This document shows, one piece after another, positions 1 through 7,873 of a stretch of 40,149 nucleotides of DNA. This stretch comes from Lachnospiraceae bacterium (GTDB lineage Bacteria; Bacillota; Clostridia; Lachnospirales; Lachnospiraceae). The DNA lies in assembly GCA_017450065.1 (NCBI GenBank), contig JAFSYI010000003.1, positions 1-40,149 of the forward strand. The letters run 5' to 3'. The position numbers were made by a program, and so were the translations under genes. How positions within the stretch are numbered: position 1 is the stretch's first letter; each line of letters opens with the position of its first letter. The notes under the pieces were generated by a model that worked only from the letters and a program-made list of their open reading frames with translations, did not search any database and was not told where the DNA came from.

Positions 1-140
1 CACTCCCACAATCCTACCCACCATTCGCAATTCCGTGGTGCTAAGCCCCACTTCTTGCTCATGTTGGGGCGGGTCATAAATCCTTGTCCCCACCATCAAG
101 CAAGCTTGTGGTGTTGACAGGCTTTTGACCCTTTAATCAT
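1..140 (-). other. Structured leader or partial small ORF running off the left edge
   Basis: Read leftwards from the divergent promoter at 141-208, this stretch contains a stem-loop (roughly 90-120, arms containing CACCA and TGGTG with an inner CAAG/CTTG pair) and a GCCCCA/TGGGGC pair around 45-70. An ATG whose first base is 76 follows AAGGATTT and opens a frame of at least 25 codons, beginning MTRPNMSKKW and rich in Trp, that stays open to base 1. I do not recognise the product. It could be a real small gene, or part of a dispersed structured repeat, because its promoter-proximal end carries a copy of the GGGTCAAAA repeat. The window cut prevents a decision. Confidence 0.3.
121..140 (-). repeat. 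Dispersed repeat family B, copy 1
   Basis: On the minus strand this reads ATGATTAAAGGGTCAAAAGC, close to the copies at 17118-17139 and 17526-17547 (ATGATTTAGGGGTCAAAACT). It lies just downstream of the -10 box of the leftward promoter, so it would span the transcription start. Confidence 0.5.
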
Positions 141-208
141 ATTATATGCTATGTGACATAGTGAGACTATATTCTGTGCATATTCGGTCGTTTTTCGTGT
201 CTATTCGG
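141..208 (-). promoter_or_regulatory. Leftward promoter with tandem CCGAATA operator
   Basis: On the minus strand, CCGAATA at 208-202 and CCGAATA at 187-181 are direct repeats 21 bp apart. A perfect TATAAT lies at 146-141, 34 bp after the second repeat. The layout is the same as at the peptide promoter (253-320) and the exporter operon promoter (13684-13750). It forms part of an 18-bp inverted repeat (177-194 with 267-284), so the two promoters here diverge. The target to the left is outside the window. Confidence 0.6.
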
Positions 209-252
209 CAAATCATTACACAATCAATTAAACCGGCATAGTCAGAACAATA

Positions 253-320
253 CCAAATAAACATCCAAAACGACCGAATATGCATAATCACTGATTTTTA
301 TAAAATATCTAACGTATAAT
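253..320 (+). promoter_or_regulatory. Promoter of the double-glycine peptide genes with tandem operator
   Basis: CCAAATA at 253-259 and CCGAATA at 274-280 are direct repeats with 21-bp periodicity (two helical turns). A TATAAT box is at 315-320, 34 bp after the second repeat. No good -35 hexamer is visible at the expected place (about 292-297), as expected if an activator bound to the repeats replaces it. The same arrangement precedes the exporter operon, so the peptides and their exporter are probably co-regulated. Confidence 0.65.
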
Positions 321-361
321 AAGACAAACAGCACAAATCCAAATACAAAGGAGGAAAAAAG

Positions 362-637
362 ATGGTTGACAACAGGAATATGGAACTTAATGACGATGTA
401 ATGGTAAAAGCAGCGGGCGGAACCGGAGAATTTCCCAATTACGATATGATAGGATTTGTTGCAGACAAGCTTCCGACAGAGCAATATGCAAATCATTACA
501 ATGTCAAGGGCGACAACGACGAGATATTCATCTGCTGGTATGCAGGCGACAATATCCTTGCCTCAGGAACCAAGGTATATATGTTCCACATTGAACAGGA
601 TAACGGTTGGAAGATCGAACCGGTAACCTTAATATAA
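362..637 (+). CDS. Double-glycine leader secreted mini-protein 1 (NHLM-type export substrate)
   Basis: A 91-residue protein. Its first 20 residues form a leader with the pattern MELNDDVM-x-x-A-x-GG, matching the class cut after GG by C39 peptidases. The remaining ~71 residues are not a typical short bacteriocin core: they are hydrophilic, rich in Trp/Tyr/Phe/Asp, contain one Cys (so no lanthionine or disulfide pair) and look like a small beta-rich folded domain. The start follows a strong AGGAGG site eight bases upstream. The gene is 71 bp before a second gene with nearly the same leader, and the cognate exporter genes are at 7866-12806 facing it. Export and leader removal are inferred from leader and context. 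The function of the mature protein (toxin, signal, adhesion factor) is unknown. Confidence 0.8.
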   Translation: MVDNRNMELNDDVMVKAAGGTGEFPNYDMIGFVADKLPTEQYANHYNVKGDNDEIFICWYAGDNILASGTKVYMFHIEQDNGWKIEPVTLI

Positions 638-708
638 CCTTATCCCTGATCTCATGATTAACCCTTAAGAATCATTCAACCAATTCAACAAAGGAGGAAG
701 AATTTATT

Positions 709-966
709 ATGGCAGATATGAAAAATGTAGAATTAAACGACGCAGCAATGTCTGATGCATCCGGTGGTATGGCAGGTCTCCCCGGTCCTAAATATGATAT
801 AGGACAACAGATCCGGTTCAACTTCATAGGTGATGATACAACCATCACTCCAACCACGGCCGTAGTAGATGATAGAAAGCACGAAGCAAAGGAGTGGCAC
901 TATCTTCTCCGCTTCGAAGTAAACCAGACTGTATATGAGCGTTGGTATCCCGAATCCGTTATCTGA
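709..966 (+). CDS. Double-glycine leader secreted mini-protein 2 (NHLM-type export substrate)
   Basis: An 85-residue protein whose leader (NVELNDAAM-x-x-A-SGG) matches that of the upstream gene at most positions, including ELND, Met14, Ala17 and GG at 19-20. The predicted mature part of 65 residues has no Cys. Its spacing of hydrophobic and aromatic residues (YDIGQQIRF, EWHYLLRFEV, ERWYPESVI) resembles an SH3-like or Tudor-like beta barrel; this is inference from pattern only. The core differs strongly from protein 1 while the leader is conserved, as expected for two cargos of one exporter. The ribosome site AGGAGG lies ten bases before the ATG. A strong hairpin at 982-1008 ends the transcription unit. 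No modifying enzyme is nearby, so the product is probably unmodified. Confidence 0.8.
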   Translation: MADMKNVELNDAAMSDASGGMAGLPGPKYDIGQQIRFNFIGDDTTITPTTAVVDDRKHEAKEWHYLLRFEVNQTVYERWYPESVI

Positions 967-981
967 TGCTTTCAACATCAT

Positions 982-1008
982 GGGGACGTATCCGGCAGAT
1001 ACGTCCCC
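982..1008 (+). terminator. Terminator of the mini-protein genes
   Basis: A perfect 11-bp stem GGGGACGTATC/GATACGTCCCC with a 5-base loop, followed by TTTACTATT. It lies 15 bp after the stop of the second mini-protein gene and between two convergent units. The T-tract is short, so it may be only partly efficient. Confidence 0.7.
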
Positions 1009-1167
1009 TTTACTATTCCATCTTTATTCTCACATGTTATTGTCCCTGTTTCCTAAGGATCTTTTACAAAATAAATTTACATTTTGACTTGTCCTTCTGC
1101 TTATCTGCTTCATCATAAAACCTTAACAGGAATGAATGCGGAAACAGTCTGTAGGTTTACATAACGT

Positions 1168-3627
1168 TTATGCGGTGTCACGTATGATATACTGCACTTC
1201 ATGCTTTGAAAGGTATTTCTGAGCTTTCTCTTCATCCTTAACAAATACTCCCTTGAACTTATCTCCTAACAGCGTCTTAACCTCATTAAGCTTCTCAGTC
1301 GATCCGCTCACAACCAGTACCACCGGACGTTCTCCGGGTGTTTCTTCGGATATCCTGTTATCGGAGGAAGCACCACCCGACCGGTCTGCCAAACCCGGAT
1401 CCGCAGTATCACGCCCCACTGTATCCTCACCCACAAACCGGCTCTTATCTATGTACTTCATCAGGGCTTCTTCAAGATCCCTGTACATGATGGGCTTGCT
1501 AAGATAATCCGTGAAGCCCTCCTCTATATACATATCCCGCGCTCCCACTATGGCATCTGCGGTAAGGGCTATTATAGGAGTATCATCCGCAAGATGGCGT
1601 CTCCGTATCTCCTCAAGCGTCTGCGTTCCCGACATTACAGGCATCATCTGGTCAAGCAGCACCACATCATACTTACCCTCTGAAAGACAGGTTAAGCATT
1701 CCGCTCCCGACAATGCCGTGGTTATCTGTATCCTTGTATCTGACAGCAGATTGGAAATAACCTCCAGGTTCATTTCGTTATCATCAACAATGAGTATCTT
1801 CGCACCCGGAGCAACAAGAGCAGGTCTGTATTCCTCCTTTGCTGCCTGAGCCCTTTCAAGATTAAGTGCAAAATCGCCCACAGGAGTATCATCTTCGATA
1901 CCCTGTGCCATTTCTGCAGTAAAGGTGGTTCCTTCACCGTACTTGGAGCTTACCGATATGCTTCCGTCCATCATCTTGACGAGCCTCATGGTAATGTTAA
2001 GGCCAAGACCGGTACCCTCAATGTTTCTGTTCTTGTCCTCCTCCAGCCGCTGAAAAGCATTAAACAGCTTACCCAGATCCTCATTCTTTATACCGATACC
2101 TGTATCGGTAACCTCGAACCGCAGTCTGCTCTCCTCTCTGTCAAAGGAAACATTGATACTTACACTGCCTTCTTTTGTATACTTGATCGCATTATTGATA
2201 AGATTGAGCATTATCTGCCGTATCCTTATCTCGTCACCGCGCAGTACGGACGGGATATCCTCAGCAACCTTAAGATTATACTGAAGTCCCTTCTCATATG
2301 CCTTGTTACGTGTCATATTAACAACATCGTTCATCACCGACGAGAATCCGTAACGAACAGGTATAAGTTCCATCTTTCCCGATTCTATCTTGCTAAGATC
2401 CAGGATATCATTGATTATGGAAAGAAGGGTCCTGCCGGCGCTCTGGATATCCAGAGCATATTTCCTGATACGTTCATCACCGGAAGACCTCAGTATCATT
2501 TCATCCATACCTATGATCGCATTCATAGGGGTTCTGATCTCATGGGACATATTGGCGAGGAAATCACTCTTCGCCTTATTGGAAGCATCCGCGGCATCCT
2601 TCTCAAGCTCCAGCACCTTTCTTTCATACGCCGCCTTCTGCTCCTCAAGCTTCATTTCCTCCATGCTCCTGGCATAATTCTGCTCATTCTTATGTCCGGT
2701 ATAATAAAACACGGTTATCATGATGAAGATCAGAGTACAGATAATTATGTTAACCACCAACTGACTTTTCACTTCTTCATACAGCTCGTGATCACCGACC
2801 ACCATTACCACATACCAGTCGTTCATTATCCCGTTAACAAACACTGTGCTCTTCTCACCATCGCACATATATGAGAAGCTGCCCAACCCGGTTGCTTTAA
2901 TGGCATTCAGGTATTCCACGCCTCCCTCCATATCGCTTATATTCGTTCCCTTCAGGGACTCATTGCCGTGTGCTATGAACAGTCCCGTGCTGTCAACAAC
3001 AAAGCCGTAACCCTTACCGTTAATGACAAGTTCGGGCATCATCGACTGGATTCCCTTAAGCTGTACATCCAGTGATATTACATTCTGCCTGTCCGGAAGC
3101 ATCCTGCTGACAGATACGATCATATTTCCTGTCTGGGCATCTATATACGGAGGCACGAACACAACCTCACCGTCATTCTGCCTGGCTATCGTATACCAGT
3201 CGCGGCTCTTCGGATCATACCCTTCCGGAGGCTCCCAGTTAAGCCCGTCCATATATCTGCTCATAATAAATCCGTATAACCCGGTGTAATTCTCATCGAA
3301 CTGCTCTGCCACATTGTTAGTCTCCTCCACGAGAAATTCGTGGATCCTGGCCGGTGTGGATCCACTTATCAGCATATGGTGTACCGAGTCAGCCGTAACG
3401 TGAAGCACATTTTCCGCAGTATTCAGATGGTTCTCGATCATGGAGGATATATTCAATATCCTGTCCTCTATAACAGCATTGGAATTCGACACCGCAACAG
3501 AGTAGATCAGCCTCGATGTGTAGACAACCATGACTACCATAAATACAAACAGCAGTATTAACGGTATCAGCATTCTGTGATTTTTATGAACATATTCACT
3601 GTGATTTCTCTCGTCTGTTGAAATCAT
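1168..3627 (-). CDS. Hybrid sensor histidine kinase (dCache-HisKA-HATPase-REC)
   Basis: An 819-residue membrane sensor. A transmembrane segment (about 19-42) and a second (about 290-311) bracket an extracytoplasmic double-Cache-like domain containing a typical DPKSRDWY motif. A coiled linker leads to HisKA with phospho-acceptor His362 (SHEIRTPMNA), HATPase with N-box (NLINNA, 475-480), G1 box DTGIGI (508-513) and GTGLGL (538-543), and a receiver with Asp659. The last ~55 residues (from 766) look like the first half of another receiver but lack its Asp. It is the last gene of the exporter operon, 71 bp after the DUF3798 lipoprotein gene, which may feed it a ligand. The phosphate probably passes from the internal receiver to the Hpt protein at 5158-5769. 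No output regulator with DNA-binding domain is encoded in the operon. Confidence 0.9.
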   Translation of the reverse strand: MISTDERNHSEYVHKNHRMLIPLILLFVFMVVMVVYTSRLIYSVAVSNSNAVIEDRILNISSMIENHLNTAENVLHVTADSVHHMLISGSTPARIHEFLVEETNNVAEQFDENYTGLYGFIMSRYMDGLNWEPPEGYDPKSRDWYTIARQNDGEVVFVPPYIDAQTGNMIVSVSRMLPDRQNVISLDVQLKGIQSMMPELVINGKGYGFVVDSTGLFIAHGNESLKGTNISDMEGGVEYLNAIKATGLGSFSYMCDGEKSTVFVNGIMNDWYVVMVVGDHELYEEVKSQLVVNIIICTLIFIMITVFYYTGHKNEQNYARSMEEMKLEEQKAAYERKVLELEKDAADASNKAKSDFLANMSHEIRTPMNAIIGMDEMILRSSGDERIRKYALDIQSAGRTLLSIINDILDLSKIESGKMELIPVRYGFSSVMNDVVNMTRNKAYEKGLQYNLKVAEDIPSVLRGDEIRIRQIMLNLINNAIKYTKEGSVSINVSFDREESRLRFEVTDTGIGIKNEDLGKLFNAFQRLEEDKNRNIEGTGLGLNITMRLVKMMDGSISVSSKYGEGTTFTAEMAQGIEDDTPVGDFALNLERAQAAKEEYRPALVAPGAKILIVDDNEMNLEVISNLLSDTRIQITTALSGAECLTCLSEGKYDVVLLDQMMPVMSGTQTLEEIRRRHLADDTPIIALTADAIVGARDMYIEEGFTDYLSKPIMYRDLEEALMKYIDKSRFVGEDTVGRDTADPGLADRSGGASSDNRISEETPGERPVVLVVSGSTEKLNEVKTLLGDKFKGVFVKDEEKAQKYLSKHEVQYIIRDTA

Positions 3628-3684
3628 TTAATCCTCTTTCATGTTTATGATCCTGTTAATCAATGGTTTTTACGTAATCCGGGT

Positions 3685-3701
3685 ATTTGACCCTTTAATC
3701 A
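3685..3701 (-). repeat. Dispersed repeat family B, copy 2, overlapping a stop codon
   Basis: The minus strand reads TGATTAAAGGGTCAAAT. Its first three bases are the TGA stop of the DUF3798 lipoprotein gene (3699-3701). It resembles copies at 121-140, 17118-17139 and 17526-17547. Confidence 0.4.
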
Positions 3702-5075
3702 CTTTATTGTAAAGTACTGTTCCGGAACCTTAACCTTGGTAGCGCCCATATAATGACCGGGATCGCCGAAGATATAGGTATCCTGATATATGAGGATGGT
3801 TTTATCCGATCTCTCACCCGTCTGCGCATCTGCATAGGCGGAACCGTTCCATTCCGCTCCCGGTGAGAACACTCCGTATGCCTTGGTAAGGTCATTTATA
3901 TCCGTAAGCTTACTCTCTCCCATGAGCACATTCCTTGCATGTTCTGCCAGTCCTGCCGAAACAGTATAACCATAGGAATATGTCCAAGTTCCGAACCTGC
4001 CTGCACCGCCCTTCTTTACGATCGCATCCTCAACCTTCTTAAGGATCTTGTCAAAATCTCCCGCTTCTCCGGTAAGATCAAGGTCAAGCGCTCCGGGATA
4101 ACCCATGAGCGGCGACGGAAGATCCGCTTCGATAAAATAGCCTCCATATTCAAGAAGCTGCCTGATCAGCGGTTCAGTATGGGCATCATTGGTACAGAAA
4201 TAGGCTGATTTCTGTCCGTATTTTTCCACCCATTCTGGCACCTTTTCCATGATGTATGCCTGAGCACCGGGAACTCCGACATCGGTCGTCGGATCAGGTG
4301 CTTCCTCCATTTCGAATTTCATGCCGAACTCCTCACATGCGGCTTTCATAATGTTAACTTCTCTGTATACAGATTCATACGAGAGATGGCGTGGGAACGA
4401 TATATGCACAAACGTATCACATCCGAGTTCATGCGCCGAACGTATGATAAGATATCCCCGGCTCAGGAAATCATAATTGACAACAAGATCTGCAGTCTTC
4501 TCAATATCGGCGAAATCCTCATATGCCTCACCTGCTATACATAAGATGTCCGGCCTTTTTTCATGTATCTGTCTGAAAGCCTCCGTTGTCCCGTCTATTG
4601 CCTGATTAACAATAACCGCTTTCATGTCCGGGTCATCTGCAAGGTTAACAATAGTCTGTATTGTCGTGTCCAGCTCCTCGGTGAAATTATCCGGATAAAT
4701 TACCAGTGTTACAGCATCCATTCCGTACTTTTTCTGGAATGCCTCCGCTCCGCGCCTGTCATCCTCAGACTGTGCAAATGAACCGGTGACTATACCGATG
4801 TGGAATGAATCTCCATCCTTATCTGTGCCCTGCTTACCACCGCTGTCCACCGCTCCTTCTGTCCCGCTTTCAGATGCTTCACCGCCGCTTTCTCCCAATC
4901 CCTGAGCCGTACTTTCTTCCGCCACGGCATTACCGGTACGGCCTGTCTTTCCCTGAGCCGGCACATTATCAGCCTTGCCGCAGGCCGACATTACAACAGT
5001 CATGGCTCCGGCCAATAAAACACTCACCAGTCTCATCCTCTTGGTCTTCCTCATCATCCTTATCATTTCCTCCAT
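3699..5075 (-). CDS. DUF3798-family substrate-binding lipoprotein
   Basis: A 458-residue lipoprotein: a basic N-terminus and hydrophobic segment end in the lipobox VMSAC, followed by a low-complexity Ser/Gly/Glu-rich linker (about 35-85) and a periplasmic-binding-protein-like fold beginning FHIGIVTGSFAQSEDD. The sequence matches my knowledge of the DUF3798 family, whose ligand is not known to me. It stands between the Hpt gene (82 bp upstream) and the hybrid kinase gene (71 bp downstream) with no ABC importer, so a sensory role, presenting a ligand to the Cache domain of the kinase, is more likely than uptake. The start is uncertain: three in-frame ATGs lie within the first 20 bases and a GGAGG overlaps the first, so translation may begin at 5066 or 5057. 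The stop codon overlaps a dispersed repeat. Confidence 0.8.
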   Translation of the reverse strand: MEEMIRMMRKTKRMRLVSVLLAGAMTVVMSACGKADNVPAQGKTGRTGNAVAEESTAQGLGESGGEASESGTEGAVDSGGKQGTDKDGDSFHIGIVTGSFAQSEDDRRGAEAFQKKYGMDAVTLVIYPDNFTEELDTTIQTIVNLADDPDMKAVIVNQAIDGTTEAFRQIHEKRPDILCIAGEAYEDFADIEKTADLVVNYDFLSRGYLIIRSAHELGCDTFVHISFPRHLSYESVYREVNIMKAACEEFGMKFEMEEAPDPTTDVGVPGAQAYIMEKVPEWVEKYGQKSAYFCTNDAHTEPLIRQLLEYGGYFIEADLPSPLMGYPGALDLDLTGEAGDFDKILKKVEDAIVKKGGAGRFGTWTYSYGYTVSAGLAEHARNVLMGESKLTDINDLTKAYGVFSPGAEWNGSAYADAQTGERSDKTILIYQDTYIFGDPGHYMGATKVKVPEQYFTIK

Positions 5076-5157
5076 GTCCCATCTGATTTAATATAGCGTT
5101 CGCAAAATATCCGGACTTATTCGACGAATGCTTTCCCGAGTGTGCATATCTGTTATA

Positions 5158-5769
5158 TCAGTCTTCTATCTGGCTTACTACCCTGCGTATCTTAAGCAGG
5201 GCTTCATTATATTCGTATTCCGCAAGATCCTCTCTCGCATTCTTAAGCACATTTATAAGCGTATACCTGAACGGATAGCGCATAAGCTTATCTATAAGCT
5301 TTACAGCCTTCTCATCATCATAATCCTCAACAGCCTCAATAAGTGCATCTCCGGTCTCAGCCGCCTCCTTTGCAGACAGTTCACTTGCCGGATGAACCTC
5401 CTCCAATTGACCGTATGGTCTAAGGGCACTCACCACCTCATCAAACAGTCTCAGTATCTCTGCCTTATAAGAAAGCATCCTGTCATATTCATTCAGCCTG
5501 CCGTGCAGCTCCATCGTCTCTGCTGTCTGCGCCAGTCTGTCAGCGCCTATCATTCGTGCGTTGCTCTTGAGGGCATGTACCGTTGCAGTCAGTTCCTCAC
5601 AGTCCTGCTCATCTAAGATTCCGCTTAATACCGCCCTGGTATTATCAGACCTCCTTAAGAACCTCTGCAGTGCCGCTATGTATTTCTCACTGTTTCCGGT
5701 ATATGTAATACCCTCATCGACATTGAAGCCCGAAAGCCTGAGATCGTTAAAATCATTTGTATTACCCAA
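5158..5769 (-). CDS. Histidine phosphotransfer (Hpt) protein
   Basis: A 203-residue soluble protein. Residues about 13-110 form an Hpt domain: an N-terminal segment with the usual GxxYTGNSEKYxxALxxF pattern, then the phospho-acceptor motif VHALKSNARMIGA with His65. The C-terminal ~90 residues are predicted helical and probably a second four-helix unit. Translation starts at TTG, supported by a very good AGGAGGGG site seven bases upstream, and overlaps the end of the SpoIIE-type gene by eight bases. It is the natural intermediate for the hybrid kinase at 1168-3627. The downstream response regulator is not in this operon, so the relay must leave the cluster or end on an unseen LytTR-type regulator (inference). 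Confidence 0.85.
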   Translation of the reverse strand: MGNTNDFNDLRLSGFNVDEGITYTGNSEKYIAALQRFLRRSDNTRAVLSGILDEQDCEELTATVHALKSNARMIGADRLAQTAETMELHGRLNEYDRMLSYKAEILRLFDEVVSALRPYGQLEEVHPASELSAKEAAETGDALIEAVEDYDDEKAVKLIDKLMRYPFRYTLINVLKNAREDLAEYEYNEALLKIRRVVSQIED

Positions 5770-7873
5770 CCTGCTCCCCCTCCTGTTCTTTGCGGAATTT
5801 CTTTATCAGAATAAGATTATTACATCCCTCTTTGCGTTCGTATTTCATTTCATCCATTATATTTTTGGCCATGAAGATCCCCATACCGCCGGGACCCCGT
5901 TCCTTCCGCGGAAGAGTTATATCCGGATCCTCCTTAGCTGTCGGATCATAGGGAATACCTTCATCTGTAAGCTCTATACGGATCGTTTCCTCATCCGGTG
6001 CTTCCACCCTTACACATATCTGTCCCTGGGTATCGGGATAGGCATACCCGGCGACATTCACAAACAGCTCCTCCACCGCCAACGCCACCCTTCCTGCCTG
6101 CCGTGCAGTATGACCTGCGTTTATTATATTCTCCCTGACAAATGCAACTACTTCCCTTGTATTCTCCACATCTGCATTAAGTATAAGCCCGGGATATCCC
6201 CTATAGGTAAACGCAAGCATCGTAATATCATCGAACTGATCCACATCCTTTGAATACCTCATGACCGAATCAAGTATATTCTCTGTCAGCTCCGCCGGAG
6301 ACTCCCCTATATGCTCATTCATAACGGAAACAAGCCTGTCAAGGCCGTAAGCATCGCCGTCATAATTCTGTGCATCCGGCACACCGTCCGTATACACAAA
6401 CACTGTATCGCCACACCTCATTGTTATCCTTGTGTCAGTATAATTTATGCCTCTCTTAAGTCCCATGACCAGTCCGTGACGGTCCTTATATACCACGAAC
6501 TTATGCTCATCATCCATGAACACCGGATACTCATGTCCGGCATTGGAGAATACTATTTCGCCCGTTTTCGTATCGACTATTCCGAGCCAGGCTGTTACAA
6601 ACATCTTCGTGTCGTTCCCTGCGCGCAGCTGCTCGTTTACATCATGCAGTATCTCCGACGGCAGCCCGCCCTGCATCGCCCGGTTCTTAATAACGGTCTT
6701 CGCTATTACCATGAACAGCGCTGCAGGAATACCTTTGCCCGTTACATCAGCTATGACCAGACATAGATGCCTGTTATCAACGAAGAAATAATCGTAGAAA
6801 TCACCCGCCACGAATCTTGCGGGCGTCATGGACGCATAAATATCGAATTCCTTCCTGTCGGGAAATGCCGGAAAAACAGACGGAAGAATATCCTTCTGTA
6901 TCCTGTTTGCAATACTGAGCTCCGAACGTTCCCTCTCAGACTCTCTGGCTGCACTTACCAGCTCTCTTGCCGTCCTGTCGATATATTCCTCCATATTGTA
7001 GATCGACCTTGCCAGATACTCTATTTCATCACCTGTCTTAATCTTAAGCAGCTTATCCGACATAATGAATCCCGCATGTCCCTCGGAATGAGTATTGACC
7101 GTGAAAGCTTCCGCTTCTTTTGCCATGGTCTCAACAGGACGTACTATCCGTTTCAGGAACCAGAACATGTACACGGCCATCAGCACGGCTATTATTATAC
7201 CTATAATGCCAAGCGTGTCTCTTACGTGAGCACTGACTACCGCCTCCTGTGTTGCCATCGGTATCTCAACCCCTATTATTGCCACGACTTCGCCTTCGGA
7301 AACGATCGGAAGTATGGCTGTGGTATTGTAACCGTAATCACTCTTTGATACAAAGAAATTCTTCGGCCTGACACCCGTTTCCATGAATTCCGTACAGTCC
7401 TCTATGAACTCCGGATTAACGGGTCCCGCGTCTCCGAGAGTGTATTTGTACTCAGGGACCTCATATACATCAAATATATATATCAGCGGATACCATCCTT
7501 CCTTGGTACCGGCATATTCCTTCAGGATATCCGTTCTTATATAACCGATATAAATATCATTGGCTCCGGTAGCCTCCCGAAGATCAAGCAGTCTCTCTTC
7601 CGTTTCAAGGTAGCGTGCTGACGAGGCAATCCTCTTACATTCCTCTTTATCTATATCCCCTCTGATGAGCTTCGAATACTCCGCGATCTCCTCATCGGGA
7701 ATTATCTTCCTTACCACCTCTGCTATCTGATATCCGTTATCGTTGTAATTCTTACGGACACTGTTCTTGAATTTAAAATATCCGAAGTTAATGCTTATCG
7801 CACTTATCGTAAGTCCCATGAACAGAAAGCCCAGCACGAACTTAATCGATAATGAGAAAAATCCCTTATTCAT
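5762..7873 (-). CDS. Membrane sensor with SpoIIE phosphatase and RsbW-like kinase domains
   Basis: A 703-residue protein. It has a transmembrane helix (about 11-31), an extracytoplasmic sensor region, a second helix (about 220-241), a HAMP-like linker, a PPM/SpoIIE phosphatase domain (about 315-560) with metal motifs GDFYD (357-361), DVTGKG (376-381), YTDG (494-497) and DDIT (548-551), and a C-terminal GHKL kinase domain of RsbW type (about 565-695) with EELFVN, DEGIPYDP and GGMGI. Such proteins act in partner switching by phosphorylating and dephosphorylating a STAS protein; the obvious partner is the STAS gene at the head of this operon. The gene overlaps the upstream exporter gene (ATGAATAA) and the Hpt gene downstream, so all three are translationally coupled. 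Kinase and phosphatase on one membrane-anchored chain suggest one stimulus sets the phosphorylation state of STAS. Confidence 0.9.
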   Translation of the reverse strand: MNKGFFSLSIKFVLGFLFMGLTISAISINFGYFKFKNSVRKNYNDNGYQIAEVVRKIIPDEEIAEYSKLIRGDIDKEECKRIASSARYLETEERLLDLREATGANDIYIGYIRTDILKEYAGTKEGWYPLIYIFDVYEVPEYKYTLGDAGPVNPEFIEDCTEFMETGVRPKNFFVSKSDYGYNTTAILPIVSEGEVVAIIGVEIPMATQEAVVSAHVRDTLGIIGIIIAVLMAVYMFWFLKRIVRPVETMAKEAEAFTVNTHSEGHAGFIMSDKLLKIKTGDEIEYLARSIYNMEEYIDRTARELVSAARESERERSELSIANRIQKDILPSVFPAFPDRKEFDIYASMTPARFVAGDFYDYFFVDNRHLCLVIADVTGKGIPAALFMVIAKTVIKNRAMQGGLPSEILHDVNEQLRAGNDTKMFVTAWLGIVDTKTGEIVFSNAGHEYPVFMDDEHKFVVYKDRHGLVMGLKRGINYTDTRITMRCGDTVFVYTDGVPDAQNYDGDAYGLDRLVSVMNEHIGESPAELTENILDSVMRYSKDVDQFDDITMLAFTYRGYPGLILNADVENTREVVAFVRENIINAGHTARQAGRVALAVEELFVNVAGYAYPDTQGQICVRVEAPDEETIRIELTDEGIPYDPTAKEDPDITLPRKERGPGGMGIFMAKNIMDEMKYERKEGCNNLILIKKFRKEQEGEQVG

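Noticed and set aside
242-496. Minus-strand open frame opposite mini-protein 1
   Set aside because: It overlaps the shared promoter and operator and has no ribosome site; the plus-strand gene has a clear leader motif.
362-966. Assignment of the mini-proteins as nitrile-hydratase-like or Nif11-like precursors
   Set aside because: The leaders are only about 20 residues and show no nitrile hydratase or Nif11 domain; only the exporter is NHLM-like.
5128-5616. Plus-strand open frame (162 codons) opposite the Hpt gene
   Set aside because: The minus-strand frame has the Hpt motif, strong ribosome site and coupling to neighbours; this one has none.
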